Assembly (NCBI RefSeq): GCF_017742245.1
Contig: NZ_JAGHKO010000024.1
Span: forward strand, 124,001-188,000
Source: Niastella soli
GTDB taxonomy: Bacteria; Bacteroidota; Bacteroidia; Chitinophagales; Chitinophagaceae
DNA length: 64,000 bases
Direction: 5' to 3'
The notes beneath the pieces were generated by a model. The model searched no databases, was not told the DNA's origin, and worked only from the letters and a program-made list of their open reading frames with translations. A program made the translations under genes and the position numbers. This document shows, piece after piece, positions 56,563 to 64,000 of the stretch. Numbering within the stretch: position 1 is the first letter of the stretch; every line of letters begins with the position of its first letter.

Positions 56563-57959
56563 AAATAGCAAAGCATATCCTGAAGATGAATAGGGGAATG
56601 TTTTTGCTACTGATGGTTGTAGGGATGCAAACGCCAGTAAAAGCTCAGGTTAATAAAGATACTACCTCCCTGGCGTATGCAATCGGTAATGGCAACATGA
56701 ACGGTCACCTAAGAAATGTGCTGATGTTCACTAACAACGCCAGGGGATTAAATTATTATCATGCGGATGCTATTGGCGGTCACATTGTGTATAAAACAAG
56801 AGCTTTCCACGACTTCAGGTTCATGGTAGGCACTCATTTTACCTTTCCGGTTTTTTCTTACAACGTGGCGCAAGCTGATCCTGCTACGGGCGCATTCAAT
56901 CGCTATGAAAGTACGCTCTTTGATGTAACGCGGCCCGGCGAGCGAAAGAACCTCGTTTTGCTGAGCCTGCTGAACATTACTTACCAGCGAAAGAATGCTA
57001 AAATTTCGTTTGGCAAACAACTGCTCAATACGCCTTTTATCAATATGCAGGATAACCGCATGCAGCCTACTGTCGTAGAGGGATTATATTTCGATATACA
57101 GCATTGACAATGGCGGTTGGAAACAGGCTGGTTATATAATATTGCGCCAAGAGGCACCATGCAATGGTTTAGCGTGGCAGGTTCTATGGGGAGATATCCG
57201 CAAGGTACAAATATAGATGGCACTAAGGGTAATTACCTGAATAATCTGCAATCGAAAGGAGTTGGCCTGCTGGGCATACATTGGCAGCCCGGTGTAAACC
57301 TGCACCTGCAGTTATGGGAGCAGTATGCAGATAACCTGTTTAATACAGCAATGCTTCAGGCCACATACAAAGTTCCTGCAGGCGCCAATGCTAATTGGCT
57401 GGCAGAACTGCAGTATATACGGCAGGATGTGTTGAACCGGGGCGGTAATGCCGATCCTGTAAAAACATATTTTAACAAAGGCAACAAGGTAAATATTATC
57501 AGTAGCCGGGCCGGCTGGGAAAATAAAAAGACCCGCCTGTTAATGAACTATACAAGGATCAAGGCTGGAGGCAGGTTCACGATGCCCCGGGAATGGGGAA
57601 CGGAACCATTTTTTACCTTTCTTAACCGCGAAAGAAGTGAGGGTGTTGGCGATTTTCATGCATTATCGGTAACGGTCAAATGGGAATTTCCCAAACAGCG
57701 CCTGACTATGGAAGCTGGTTACGGCAGCTATTATTTACCCGATGTAAAAGAATACGCATTGAATAAATACGGTGTTCCCTCCTATGAACATAGTAAGATT
57801 GGGGTTGAGTATTCATTCGGTGGCGTTTTTACTAACATGAAGGTATCGGCTTTGTATGTGTATAAGGGCAAAAAGGGCGATGATTATAATAACCTCCGGT
57901 ATGTCATCAACAAGATAGATCTTTCCCATTTTGCCTTAGTGGTCAACTATCGGTTTTAG
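56559..57959 (+). pseudogene. Outer-membrane porin-like gene with one in-frame TGA
   Basis: A signal peptide ends at PVKAQ. The frame reads to YFDIQH, stops at TGA (57105-57107), and continues in the same frame as QWRLETGWLYNIAPRGTMQW without any shift to 57959. The total would be 466 codons. Beta-strand periodicity and the end FALVVNYRF (terminal Phe) indicate an OprD-like outer-membrane barrel. TGG to TGA is a one-base change, so the lost residue may have been Trp. It may bring thiosulfate or other sulfur anions through the outer membrane. Confidence 0.8.
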
Positions 57960-57963
57960 CAAA

Positions 57964-57977
57964 GTGATAATAGTCAC
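57964..57977 (+). promoter_or_regulatory. Crp/Fnr-type operator of the YeeE/YedE operon
   Basis: GTGATAATAGTCAC is identical to the site at 53640. The -7 box TACTTTTG (58000-58007) is a perfect TAnnTTTG, and its end lies exactly 36.5 nt from the operator centre. Confidence 0.8.
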
Positions 57978-58027
57978 CTGTCGAACATTAAACTAAAAAT
58001 ACTTTTGTCATTATAAATTTGATAATC

Positions 58028-58591
58028 ATGTTTCAGTTATTACAACAAACCTGGCCCTGGTATGTAGCGGGCGTTTTAATTGGTTTAATTGTGCCGGCGC
58101 TGTTGTTGCTGGGCAATAAACATTTTGGTATCTCCGCCAATCTGCGCCATGCCTGTGCGGCTTGTTTTCCGGCCGGTATTAAGTTTTTTAAATACGATTG
58201 GAAGAAAGAGAGTTGGAATTTCTTTTTCGTGGGCGGAATACTGGCAGGGGCCATTATAACTGCACTATTTCTAAAAAATCCTGATCCTGTAGTCGTTCAT
58301 CCTTACCTGTTAAAAGAACTGGCCTCCTATGGCATCACCGACCATAGTGCATTATTACCGAAAGAGCTTTTTTCGTGGAGCAGCCTCTTTACCGTGCGTG
58401 GAATGATCATGCTGGTGGGTGGCGGCTTTCTGGTTGGTTTCGGGGCCCGCTATGCAGGCGGCTGTACCTCTGGCCATGCTATTATGGGCCTCAGTGATCT
58501 GCAATGGCCTTCACTGGTAGCTACTGTAATGTTTATGGTGGGTGGTTTTGCCATGGCTAATTTTATTCTTCCTTTTATACTTCATTTATAA
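58028..58591 (+). CDS. YeeE/YedE-family thiosulfate transporter, first half
   Basis: This protein has 187 residues from the ATG at 58028, chosen because the predicted transcript starts near 58013. It has several membrane helices with the conserved [19 protein letters not shown], whose cysteine relays thiosulfate in YeeE proteins. It forms one half of a transporter with the next gene, 24 bp downstream. It is first in an operon with a Crp/Fnr operator. Confidence 0.88.
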   Translation: MFQLLQQTWPWYVAGVLIGLIVPALLLLGNKHFGISANLRHACAACFPAGIKFFKYDWKKESWNFFFVGGILAGAIITALFLKNPDPVVVHPYLLKELASYGITDHSALLPKELFSWSSLFTVRGMIMLVGGGFLVGFGARYAGGCTSGHAIMGLSDLQWPSLVATVMFMVGGFAMANFILPFILHL

Positions 58592-58615
58592 TTCATCTTT
58601 TAATTTTATCGACCA

Positions 58616-59134
58616 ATGTCAACTACAACAAAAGATATAGATATATCAACTTTTCAATCAGACTTTGAAGCACGTTCTCTGGATATGATCTGTATCAATG
58701 AATCGAGGCAACAACATCCTTGGTGGTACAATTTTAAGTATATGGCCGTAGGCATGTTATTCGGTATTGTATTTATAAAAGCAGAGATCATCAGTTGGTT
58801 TCGGATTCAGGAAATGTTCCGGTTGCAAAGTTTTCACATGTATGGCGTAATTGGAACGGCTGTAATAGTGGGTATGATCTCTGTTTGGCTGATCAAAAAA
58901 TTCAATATTAAAACCATCCACGGCGAAAAAATTGAATTTCATCCTAAGAAATTCAACAAAGGCCAAATTTACGGCGCTCTGATCTTCGGTTTAGGTTGGG
59001 CGTTAACCGGCGCATGTCCCGGCCCGTTGTTTGCTCAAATTGGAACCGGTTCACTGGTTGTATTGGTTGTGTTGCTAAGCGCAATAGCAGGCACCTGGAC
59101 GTATGGATATTTCCGGGAAAAATTGCCACACTAA
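58616..59134 (+). CDS. YeeE/YedE-family thiosulfate transporter, second half
   Basis: This 172-residue protein is an inner-membrane protein with the second conserved repeat GLGWALTGACPGPLFAQIG, containing the partner cysteine. The N-terminus has a cytoplasmic segment of about 45 residues before the first helix (NFKYMAVGMLFGIVFIKAEI). Split YeeE halves encoded in tandem are common in Bacteroidota and Proteobacteria. Confidence 0.88.
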   Translation: MSTTTKDIDISTFQSDFEARSLDMICINESRQQHPWWYNFKYMAVGMLFGIVFIKAEIISWFRIQEMFRLQSFHMYGVIGTAVIVGMISVWLIKKFNIKTIHGEKIEFHPKKFNKGQIYGALIFGLGWALTGACPGPLFAQIGTGSLVVLVVLLSAIAGTWTYGYFREKLPH

Positions 59135-59185
59135 TAGTCATTGAAAGAAATAGACCGAATTTGTTAAAACTGATAGTTAATGCAT

Positions 59186-59797
59186 ATGTCACAAAGAAAT
59201 CATTGGGACCAAATTTTTGGAAAAAAAGATGATCAGCAAAAAAGCTGGTTCCAATCATATCCGGCAATATCAATTCAATTTATAGAAGAGCTTAATCTTG
59301 CCAAAGATGCGCCCATTATTGATGTAGGCGGTGGGGATAGTCTTTTTGTAGATGCTCTTATAGAAAAGGGCTATAGTGATATTACAGTCCTTGATATTTC
59401 AGAGGTAGCAATTGCTAATGCCCAAAGGCGACTTGGCAATAAGGCGCACTTGGTTACCTGGATTGTTTCTGATATATTAGACTTTCAGCCAGTCAGGAAT
59501 TATGCCTGTTGGCATGACCGGGCAGTTTTCCATTTTGTAACTGATGATCAAAAAATTGGACATTATACGACATTAATAGCACGTGCACTAAAAGATGGCG
59601 GGGCATTAGTAATCGGTACATTTGCCGAAGACGGCCCGGAAAAATGTAGCAACCTGCCAGTTCAACGCTATTCTCAAAAAGCCCTTACAGACCTGTTAAA
59701 GCCATCGTTTATAAAAATTCGCTGTGTCAATCAAGTACATCAAACACCCTTTAATACTATGCAATCTTTCACTTTTTGTAGTTTTAAGAAGGCTTGA
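59186..59797 (+). CDS. Class I SAM-dependent methyltransferase
   Basis: This protein has 203 residues; an in-frame ATG two codons earlier (59180) is equally possible. HWDQIFGKKDDQQKSWFQ opens the protein, the SAM motif I is IIDVGGGDSLFVDALIEKG, and motif II is ITVLDISEVAIANAQ. CWHDRAVFHFVTD follows. It resembles the thiopurine/tellurite-type methyltransferases, which could methylate a sulfur species. It lies 45 bp after the YeeE pair on the same strand and is probably part of the sulfur module. Confidence 0.8.
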   Translation: MSQRNHWDQIFGKKDDQQKSWFQSYPAISIQFIEELNLAKDAPIIDVGGGDSLFVDALIEKGYSDITVLDISEVAIANAQRRLGNKAHLVTWIVSDILDFQPVRNYACWHDRAVFHFVTDDQKIGHYTTLIARALKDGGALVIGTFAEDGPEKCSNLPVQRYSQKALTDLLKPSFIKIRCVNQVHQTPFNTMQSFTFCSFKKA

Positions 59798-60569
59798 AGG
59801 GGAAATTAATATTCAGCATTATTGGCAATCGTATTGAGATTTTAAATAGCAGGCAGCTTGCAATTTTTCCGCTTAAAACACCACTTTCGTTAAATAATGC
59901 GCGATATGACTGCTCTATGTAATCTGTTGTTAAATGGCGTTACTGAATGCAAGGCGTGCTACATGCCTAAGTCGCCAGAAGAAAATCTCTCAATTTTAGC
60001 ATTGGATAATTTTGGGGCATTATTAGGTTGTATTGGAATCTCAAGATATCAAAGAAAATATAATTTATATGCAACATTCTTAAATATATAATTAATTGCA
60101 ATTTAATTATTAAATTTTATTTTTGTCATTCTGGCAGTCGATTTAGTATTCCTATATTAATCTCGTCAAAACTTTATATATTTTATAATTTCTCCTAAAG
60201 ACTTTAAATCCCTGGTAAATTGGTTAGACAATTGTCCAGCTGACCCGACCAAAATTTACAAGAGTCTTCAAGTCGTTGGATTTGAAGGCTTATTTGGTTC
60301 GAAGTGTTCTTGTAAAAAATAAGGTGTTAAAGCATTAAAGTATGATCCATATATTCCAATTCCTCTATGGATGTTTTTAGTGATTTAACGGGTCTGGTTG
60401 TGGCTTCGTCTGTATTTTGTCAAGTACAACCGAAGTCAAATAAATAACTAAAAGTGCCGAAACTTTAATCTTTGCACAAGGCTCAGTTCCTGGGAACGAC
60501 ATTCATTTTGAAAAGCGGGGGTATGCTCCAATTAACAAACCTTAAAGATATAAAGATAATGTAGTTGGT
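59798..60569. other. 772-bp region with a short remnant ORF and the right flanking repeat
   Basis: The only open frame of note is 59897-60091 (64 codons), whose NLSILALDNFGALLGCIGIS faintly recalls the beta4 region of GNAT acetyltransferases. It lacks the acetyl-CoA loop and is probably a remnant. The flanking repeat is at 60235-60321. A small hairpin GTTCC-TG-GGAAC lies near 60487. Nothing else is seen. Confidence 0.45.
60235..60321 (+). repeat. Island-flanking direct repeat, right copy (tRNA 3'-end-like)
   Basis: This copy has TCCAGCTGACCCGAC, then AAAATTTAC, then a hairpin CTTCAAGTC / GATTTGAAG, then TTCGAAGTGTTCTTGT. It matches 50957-51043 throughout. Base changes in the hairpin arms differ from the left copy while pairing is kept. 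The sequence just upstream (GTTAGACAATTG) is shared with the third scar at about 61766. Confidence 0.7.
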
Positions 60570-60941
60570 TTAGTTGCCAACAGTGCTTATTTCTATTAAG
60601 ATATTCCCGGGCGCATGTAGATAAAAACCAAACACGCCTCGCATATTATGAGGCTTCTGTTCCAATACAGCGCCATCTTTGTGGAGACGCTGCCAAATGG
60701 ATTGTACTTCGTCCTGGTCTTTTACGAGAAACCCCATATGAAAGGCATCAGGGTAGATAGAGTTACCGTTCCTGTTAAAATCAGTTGACATCAATGTTAA
60801 TACAAACCCTTCCTCGCTTTGTAATATGGCCATCATATTATCGCCTTTAATCTCTCGGCATGTAAAATTGAAATGCTTTTCAAAAAATGACTTTGTCTGT
60901 GCTACATCAGTCACGGGAAAATTTAAGTGATTTATTTGCAT
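60570..60941 (-). CDS. VOC-family (glyoxalase/bleomycin-resistance-like) protein
   Basis: This protein has 123 residues from the ATG at 60941, chosen because it lies just after the operator. MQINHLNFPVTDVAQTKSFF opens a single VOC domain, HMGFLVKDQDEVQSIWQRL begins the second beta-alpha-beta unit, and FYLHAPGNILIEIS closes it. Members bind a metal and act on, or sequester, small molecules including antibiotics. A TetR gene lies upstream with a palindromic operator in between, which suggests induction by the ligand. Confidence 0.85.
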   Translation of the reverse strand: MQINHLNFPVTDVAQTKSFFEKHFNFTCREIKGDNMMAILQSEEGFVLTLMSTDFNRNGNSIYPDAFHMGFLVKDQDEVQSIWQRLHKDGAVLEQKPHNMRGVFGFYLHAPGNILIEISTVGN

Positions 60942-60952
60942 GGTAAATAAAT

Positions 60953-60978
60953 TAATAAAGAACAATTGTTCTTTATTA
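60953..60978. promoter_or_regulatory. TetR-type operator before the VOC gene
   Basis: This is a perfect 26-bp palindrome with core AAAGAA-CAATTG-TTCTTT. It starts 12 bp upstream of the VOC start codon and ends 12 bp short of the tetR stop codon. The same AAAGAA-N6-TTCTTT pattern occurs at 61593-61616 before the regulator gene. Confidence 0.75.
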
Positions 60979-60989
60979 GGTGAAAAAAA

Positions 60990-61580
60990 TTATGGAACGA
61001 GTGATAGCAACACGCGGCTGAACGCCTGGTTGAATTTCTTTTCTGTTAATACAAACTTTTTACCTGTAATGCTTTTGTTCTGCCGGTGAAATTTAAGCAG
61101 CTGAAATAAAGGGGCATAGGCTAGTGACCAGTATATTTCCAACGGAAACCTTATCAGTTCATTGTTTTTTATGGCCCTTTCATAGAATTGCTCCATTGTG
61201 GAAGTGAATTTTTTTCCCTGAAGCTGCATCACCTTTTCATAGATAGGCGAATGCCTGATCTGCTCGGTAAATTCAATATGTAGCGGGTATTTCGTGAAAT
61301 ACCTCAGGCGGTTCTTCCATTGCAGTTTTAAACCGGTTGCAAAATCCATTTCCGGGTTGAATCCTTCAAGCAATACCTGCTCCATTTTCTTTACCACGCC
61401 TTGGTAAACTTTAATAATAAGGTCTTCCTTATTATTAAAGTTAAGATAAATGGTATTGACTGATATGCCAACGCTCGCAGCCAATTTATGCATACTGAAC
61501 CCATCCAGCCCTTCCTTAACAACAATCTCCATCGTTTTTTGCCTTATCAGTACTTCCTTTTGTGCATCTTTTGTTCGCAT
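60990..61580 (-). CDS. TetR/AcrR-family transcriptional repressor
   Basis: This 196-residue protein has an N-terminal HTH (EGLDGFSMHKLAASVGISVN, TIYLNFNNKEDLIIKVYQGV) characteristic of TetR. The C-terminal ligand domain is divergent. It probably represses itself and the downstream VOC gene through the two matching palindromes. Its -7 box TATATTTG (minus strand, 61588-61595) overlaps the upstream operator. Confidence 0.9.
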   Translation of the reverse strand: MRTKDAQKEVLIRQKTMEIVVKEGLDGFSMHKLAASVGISVNTIYLNFNNKEDLIIKVYQGVVKKMEQVLLEGFNPEMDFATGLKLQWKNRLRYFTKYPLHIEFTEQIRHSPIYEKVMQLQGKKFTSTMEQFYERAIKNNELIRFPLEIYWSLAYAPLFQLLKFHRQNKSITGKKFVLTEKKFNQAFSRVLLSLVP

Positions 61581-61592
61581 AAGGATGCAAAT

Positions 61593-61616
61593 ATAAAAGA
61601 ATGTTTGTTCTTTTAT
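61593..61616. promoter_or_regulatory. TetR-type autoregulatory operator and promoter
   Basis: ATAAAAGAA-TGTTTG-TTCTTTTAT: 9-bp arms and a 6-nt spacer, the same architecture as 60953-60978. It overlaps the first bases of the minus-strand -7 box TATATTTG, as expected for a repressor site. Confidence 0.7.
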
Positions 61617-61774
61617 AATTTCTATCCACTATTTTTCAAGCAAACCTTATTTATCGTTCGTTTAGTGAGTCGGGCTATTCGCCCCAACTTCCAAACTTGA
61701 TTGCTGTTTAGTGTATATAGTATATGTGTAAACCGGTGATTCTTAACAAATCCTTCGTGAAGCAGTTAGACTTG

Positions 61775-61827
61775 TCCAGCCGCCCCGACTCGGAAAAGGT
61801 TCTGATGAAAATCAGTGCCTTTTTTTT
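61775..61827 (+). repeat. Third tRNA 3'-end-like scar with terminator
   Basis: TCCAGCCGCCCCGAC (61775-61789) is preceded by GTTAGACTTG, as at 60222-60234. A terminator follows, with stem AAAGG..CTGAT / ATCAG..CCTTT, a GAAA loop and T8 (61794-61827). No tRNA 5' half is present. Confidence 0.55.
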
Positions 61828-62467
61828 GTGCCCTGTTTTTTAATTCAATCAAAATGATCGTTCCATCTGGTTAAACAGTGTGAATTGTTTAACGAACAGG
61901 TCCATTTGTTAAATGCCCTGCTGGTTTTTACGCCATTGCAGGCACGATAGGAGACATTTCTGATTTACAATGATTAATAGTCTTCATGTTATGGCACATT
62001 GCCAAACAGATTTGATACATAACCTCGCTAATCCGTAACATTGCAAAACCACAAGTGAGAGAATGATACCACATGTTCAGTTCCCACGTCGTCACTTTTA
62101 TGGAAGAATTAATCCTGAATAGAATATAGATCAAATCCCTAAACTTGATATCCTGTATTCACTGCCCAACATTAAAACCCATCGTCACTATAATAAATTC
62201 CCTAAACAATTAATTTACAATATATTTACTATTCAATACGCGATATTGCGTAAGTTTAAAAGCTTTTTTGTTCCAATTTCATTTTTATCAGCAATGCCAT
62301 GTGGTACTGAACCTCCACCTGCCCGGTATATTCAAAAAAATAGCGATAGATTGAATGATGGGGTAAAGCCGTAGGCCATGGTGGAACCGCAGGAAGCTTG
62401 AGCATGGTTATCACCGGTGTGTAATATGGGAAAACCCGTCAATACCGGTACTTTTCCTTCCATTTTT
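61828..62467. other. Gene-poor region before mreB
   Basis: No convincing gene is seen. A leftward open stretch at 61928-62134 (HSLTCGFAMLRISEVMYQIC) has unusual Met/Cys/His content and no recognisable family; it may be a decayed insertion-sequence piece. Confidence 0.4.
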
Positions 62468-62507
62468 CGATCAGAGGCGCCTGGAACGCCTACTCATCTA
62501 CTGATCG
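62468..62507. promoter_or_regulatory. Inverted repeat in the mreB leader
   Basis: CGATCAG (62468-62474) and CTGATCG (62501-62507) enclose a second stem AGGCG / CGCCT. It ends 20 nt before the mreB start and could be a structured 5' leader or an operator. Confidence 0.45.
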
Positions 62508-62527
62508 TCTTCTAATTTGTTATAATT

Positions 62528-63553
62528 ATGGGTTTATTTAATTGGCTTACCCAGGAAATTGCGATGGACCTGGGAACTGCGAATACGCTTATCATCCACA
62601 ACGACGAGATCGTTGTGAACGAACCATCGATCGTAGCTTTTAATAGAAATAATCCGAAAGAAATGCTGGCGGTGGGAAAACGGGCATTGATGATGCATGA
62701 AAAAACACACGATGATATAAGGACGATTCGTCCGCTAAAAGATGGCGTAATTGCCGATTTTAATGCAGCCGAACTTATGATACGGGGATTGATAAAAATG
62801 GTTTATCCCAATAAGCGAATTTTCGCGCCATCCTGGCGCATGATGATCTGTATTCCTTCGTCCATAACAGAGGTGGAAAAACGTGCAGTAAGGGATAGCG
62901 CTGAGCAGGCTGGTGCTAAAGAAGTATACCTGGTTCATGAACCAATGGCCGCAGCACTTGGCATTGGTATAGATGTGGAAGAGCCTGTTGGCAATATGAT
63001 CATTGACATTGGTGGCGGCACAACAGGAATTACGGTAATTGCACTGGCTGGGATTGTATGCGACCAATCTATCCGTATCGCCGGCGATGAGTTTACGGCC
63101 GATATTAAAGAGGCTTTGCGTCGCTACCACAGCTTACTAATTGGAGAGAGAACTGCCGAACAGATAAAAATTTATATTGGTTCAGCCCTGAAGGATTTGG
63201 AGGAACCGCCTGCGGACATTCCTGTCAATGGTCGCGATCTTGTGACTGGCATTCCTAAACAAGTAAACGTTAGCTATCAGGAAGTAGCCGAGGCGCTGGA
63301 TAAAAGCATTTTTAAGATCGAAGAAGCTATCTTAAAGGCACTCGAACAAACGCCACCTGAGCTGGCCAGCGATATTTACCAACGGGGGCTGTACCTTACA
63401 GGCGGTGGCGCTTTGCTTAGAGGCTTAGACAAAAGACTCAGTCAAAAAATAAAACTACCTGTTCATATTGCGGATGACCCGCTTAAAAGTGTAGTGCGGG
63501 GTACAGGATTGGCGTTAAAAAATTACAAACATTATCCTTTTATTATGCGATGA
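62528..63553 (+). CDS. mreB: Rod-shape-determining protein MreB
   Basis: This 341-residue protein fits the family over its full length. It has the actin-fold motifs: phosphate 1 AMDLGTANTLI, phosphate 2 IDIGGGTTGITVIALAG and adenosine TGGGALLRGLDKRL. PSSITEVEKRAVRDSAEQAG and YLVHEPMAAALGIGI are typical MreB. It polymerises under the inner membrane and guides cell-wall synthesis. It is not followed by mreC/mreD here; the next gene is on the other strand. It may therefore be an additional MreB copy. Confidence 0.93.
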   Translation: MGLFNWLTQEIAMDLGTANTLIIHNDEIVVNEPSIVAFNRNNPKEMLAVGKRALMMHEKTHDDIRTIRPLKDGVIADFNAAELMIRGLIKMVYPNKRIFAPSWRMMICIPSSITEVEKRAVRDSAEQAGAKEVYLVHEPMAAALGIGIDVEEPVGNMIIDIGGGTTGITVIALAGIVCDQSIRIAGDEFTADIKEALRRYHSLLIGERTAEQIKIYIGSALKDLEEPPADIPVNGRDLVTGIPKQVNVSYQEVAEALDKSIFKIEEAILKALEQTPPELASDIYQRGLYLTGGGALLRGLDKRLSQKIKLPVHIADDPLKSVVRGTGLALKNYKHYPFIMR

Positions 63554-63634
63554 TCTTTGATTCAAAGTAACGTGAAGATCGATATATTGATATTTATTAA
63601 ATATTCAATGCTTTTGATGCGCACGCTCCATATT

Positions 63635-64000
63635 TTAAATTTTACTATTGGCACTGTTTGCTTTATCCTTCATTTTTTTCTGAATATTATCATTGTATCT
63701 GTATTCAGCAGTTACTGGGCTGTACCAAGGTGACTCTCCGCCGAAAGGTATAGCGTAGCCGTGAAAACTTAATTTAATGATCATGTCGCCTTTATCCCAA
63801 GTATAAAACTCACTGCCACCAAGTTCTCTTAGATTACCATTTCCATATTTATTTTGATACATCTTTAATATTGGATCTTTGAGCATTGGATCAATAAACT
63901 TCTCTTTTACATCAATTGGATATTTAGCCTCAGGATTATAGAACTGTAATACAACCCGATCAACTATGCGATTTCCGTCGGCATCGTTTATGCTATAGAC
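63635..64000 (-). CDS. Hypothetical protein, 5' part outside the window
   Basis: The frame is open to the right edge, so the N-terminus is missing. The visible 121 residues begin VYSINDADGNRIVDRVVLQF and YNPEAKYPIDVKEKFIDP, and continue ELGGSEFYTWDKGDMIIKLS and YAIPFGGESPWYSPVTAEYR. The charged tail ends NSANSKI. It could be a periplasmic or lipid-anchored protein; the family is not recognised. Confidence 0.6.
   Translation of the reverse strand, partial: VYSINDADGNRIVDRVVLQFYNPEAKYPIDVKEKFIDPMLKDPILKMYQNKYGNGNLRELGGSEFYTWDKGDMIIKLSFHGYAIPFGGESPWYSPVTAEYRYNDNIQKKMKDKANSANSKI

Noticed and set aside
59897-60091. Complete GNAT acetyltransferase gene
   Set aside because: Only a faint match to one strand region and no acetyl-CoA-binding loop; it is treated as a remnant within the intergenic entry.
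61928-62134. Leftward 68-codon frame as a gene
   Set aside because: It has no start signal, odd Met/Cys/His composition and no recognisable family; at most it is a remnant.
62230-62520. Riboswitch in the mreB leader
   Set aside because: Inverted repeats are present but no known riboswitch consensus could be matched; it is listed only as a structured leader.

Overview
The window looks like a Bacteroidota chromosome, most likely Chitinophagaceae (Chitinophaga/Niastella-like). The evidence is a SusC/SusD polysaccharide-utilisation locus, -7 boxes of the form TAnnTTTG with few Shine-Dalgarno sites, RHS proteins of the Bacteroidota type, and many secreted or lipoprotein genes. The genus is an inference; no rRNA or intact tRNA gene is present.

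Layout. (1) 1-7.4 kb: a xylan-type PUL with SusC (5' end outside the window), SusD, an IPT-domain surface glycan-binding lipoprotein and a GH10 xylanase carrying an inserted CBM. A divergent DUF1080 gene and a GH43 follow to 10.1 kb. (2) 10.6-13.6 kb: a saccharopine dehydrogenase-like gene, a DUF1338 (2-oxoadipate dioxygenase/decarboxylase) gene and a ThuA-like gene. The first two suggest lysine catabolism. (3) 14.3-34.9 kb: one unidirectional, tightly spaced cluster with two small secreted proteins, an outer-membrane barrel, a fibronectin-like secreted protein, a 2311-aa giant surface protein, a 287-aa secreted protein, a 2485-aa RHS polymorphic toxin and a membrane-protein immunity candidate, ending at a hairpin terminator. 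(4) 35.0-41.7 kb: leftward genes, including a tandem pair of paralogous membrane proteins, a secreted M949-type protein, DUF2004, a YeiH-type transporter with its LysR regulator, and two conserved hypotheticals. (5) 41.9-50.7 kb: a graveyard of RHS pieces. Two truncated RHS copies share a 1.1-kb repeat. One retains a GIY-YIG-like toxin tip and an Imm26-like gene. An IS481 transposase tail, frameshifted small genes and a decayed paralogue of a neighbouring gene are also here.

(6) 51.5-59.8 kb: a sulfane-sulfur/thiosulfate module. It contains a lipoprotein rhodanese-thioredoxin, a TauE/SafE exporter, a CstB-like persulfide dioxygenase-rhodanese, a single-domain rhodanese, three small DUF2892-type membrane proteins, a porin interrupted by one in-frame TGA, a split YeeE/YedE thiosulfate transporter and a methyltransferase. 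A Crp/Fnr regulator lies in the middle. GTGA-N6-TCAC palindromes (one with TCAT) lie in front of four transcription units. In three of them the operator centre is exactly 36.5 nt from the last base of the -7 box, about -42 from the start, as for a class II activator. The module is bracketed by two copies of an about 87-bp repeat that starts like a tRNA 3' end and continues into a hairpin, which suggests an integrated island. A third tRNA-3'-like scar lies at 61.8 kb.

(7) 60.5-64 kb: a TetR regulator and a VOC-family protein with two matching palindromic operators, an MreB not followed by mreC, and the 3' part of an unknown leftward gene running out of the window.
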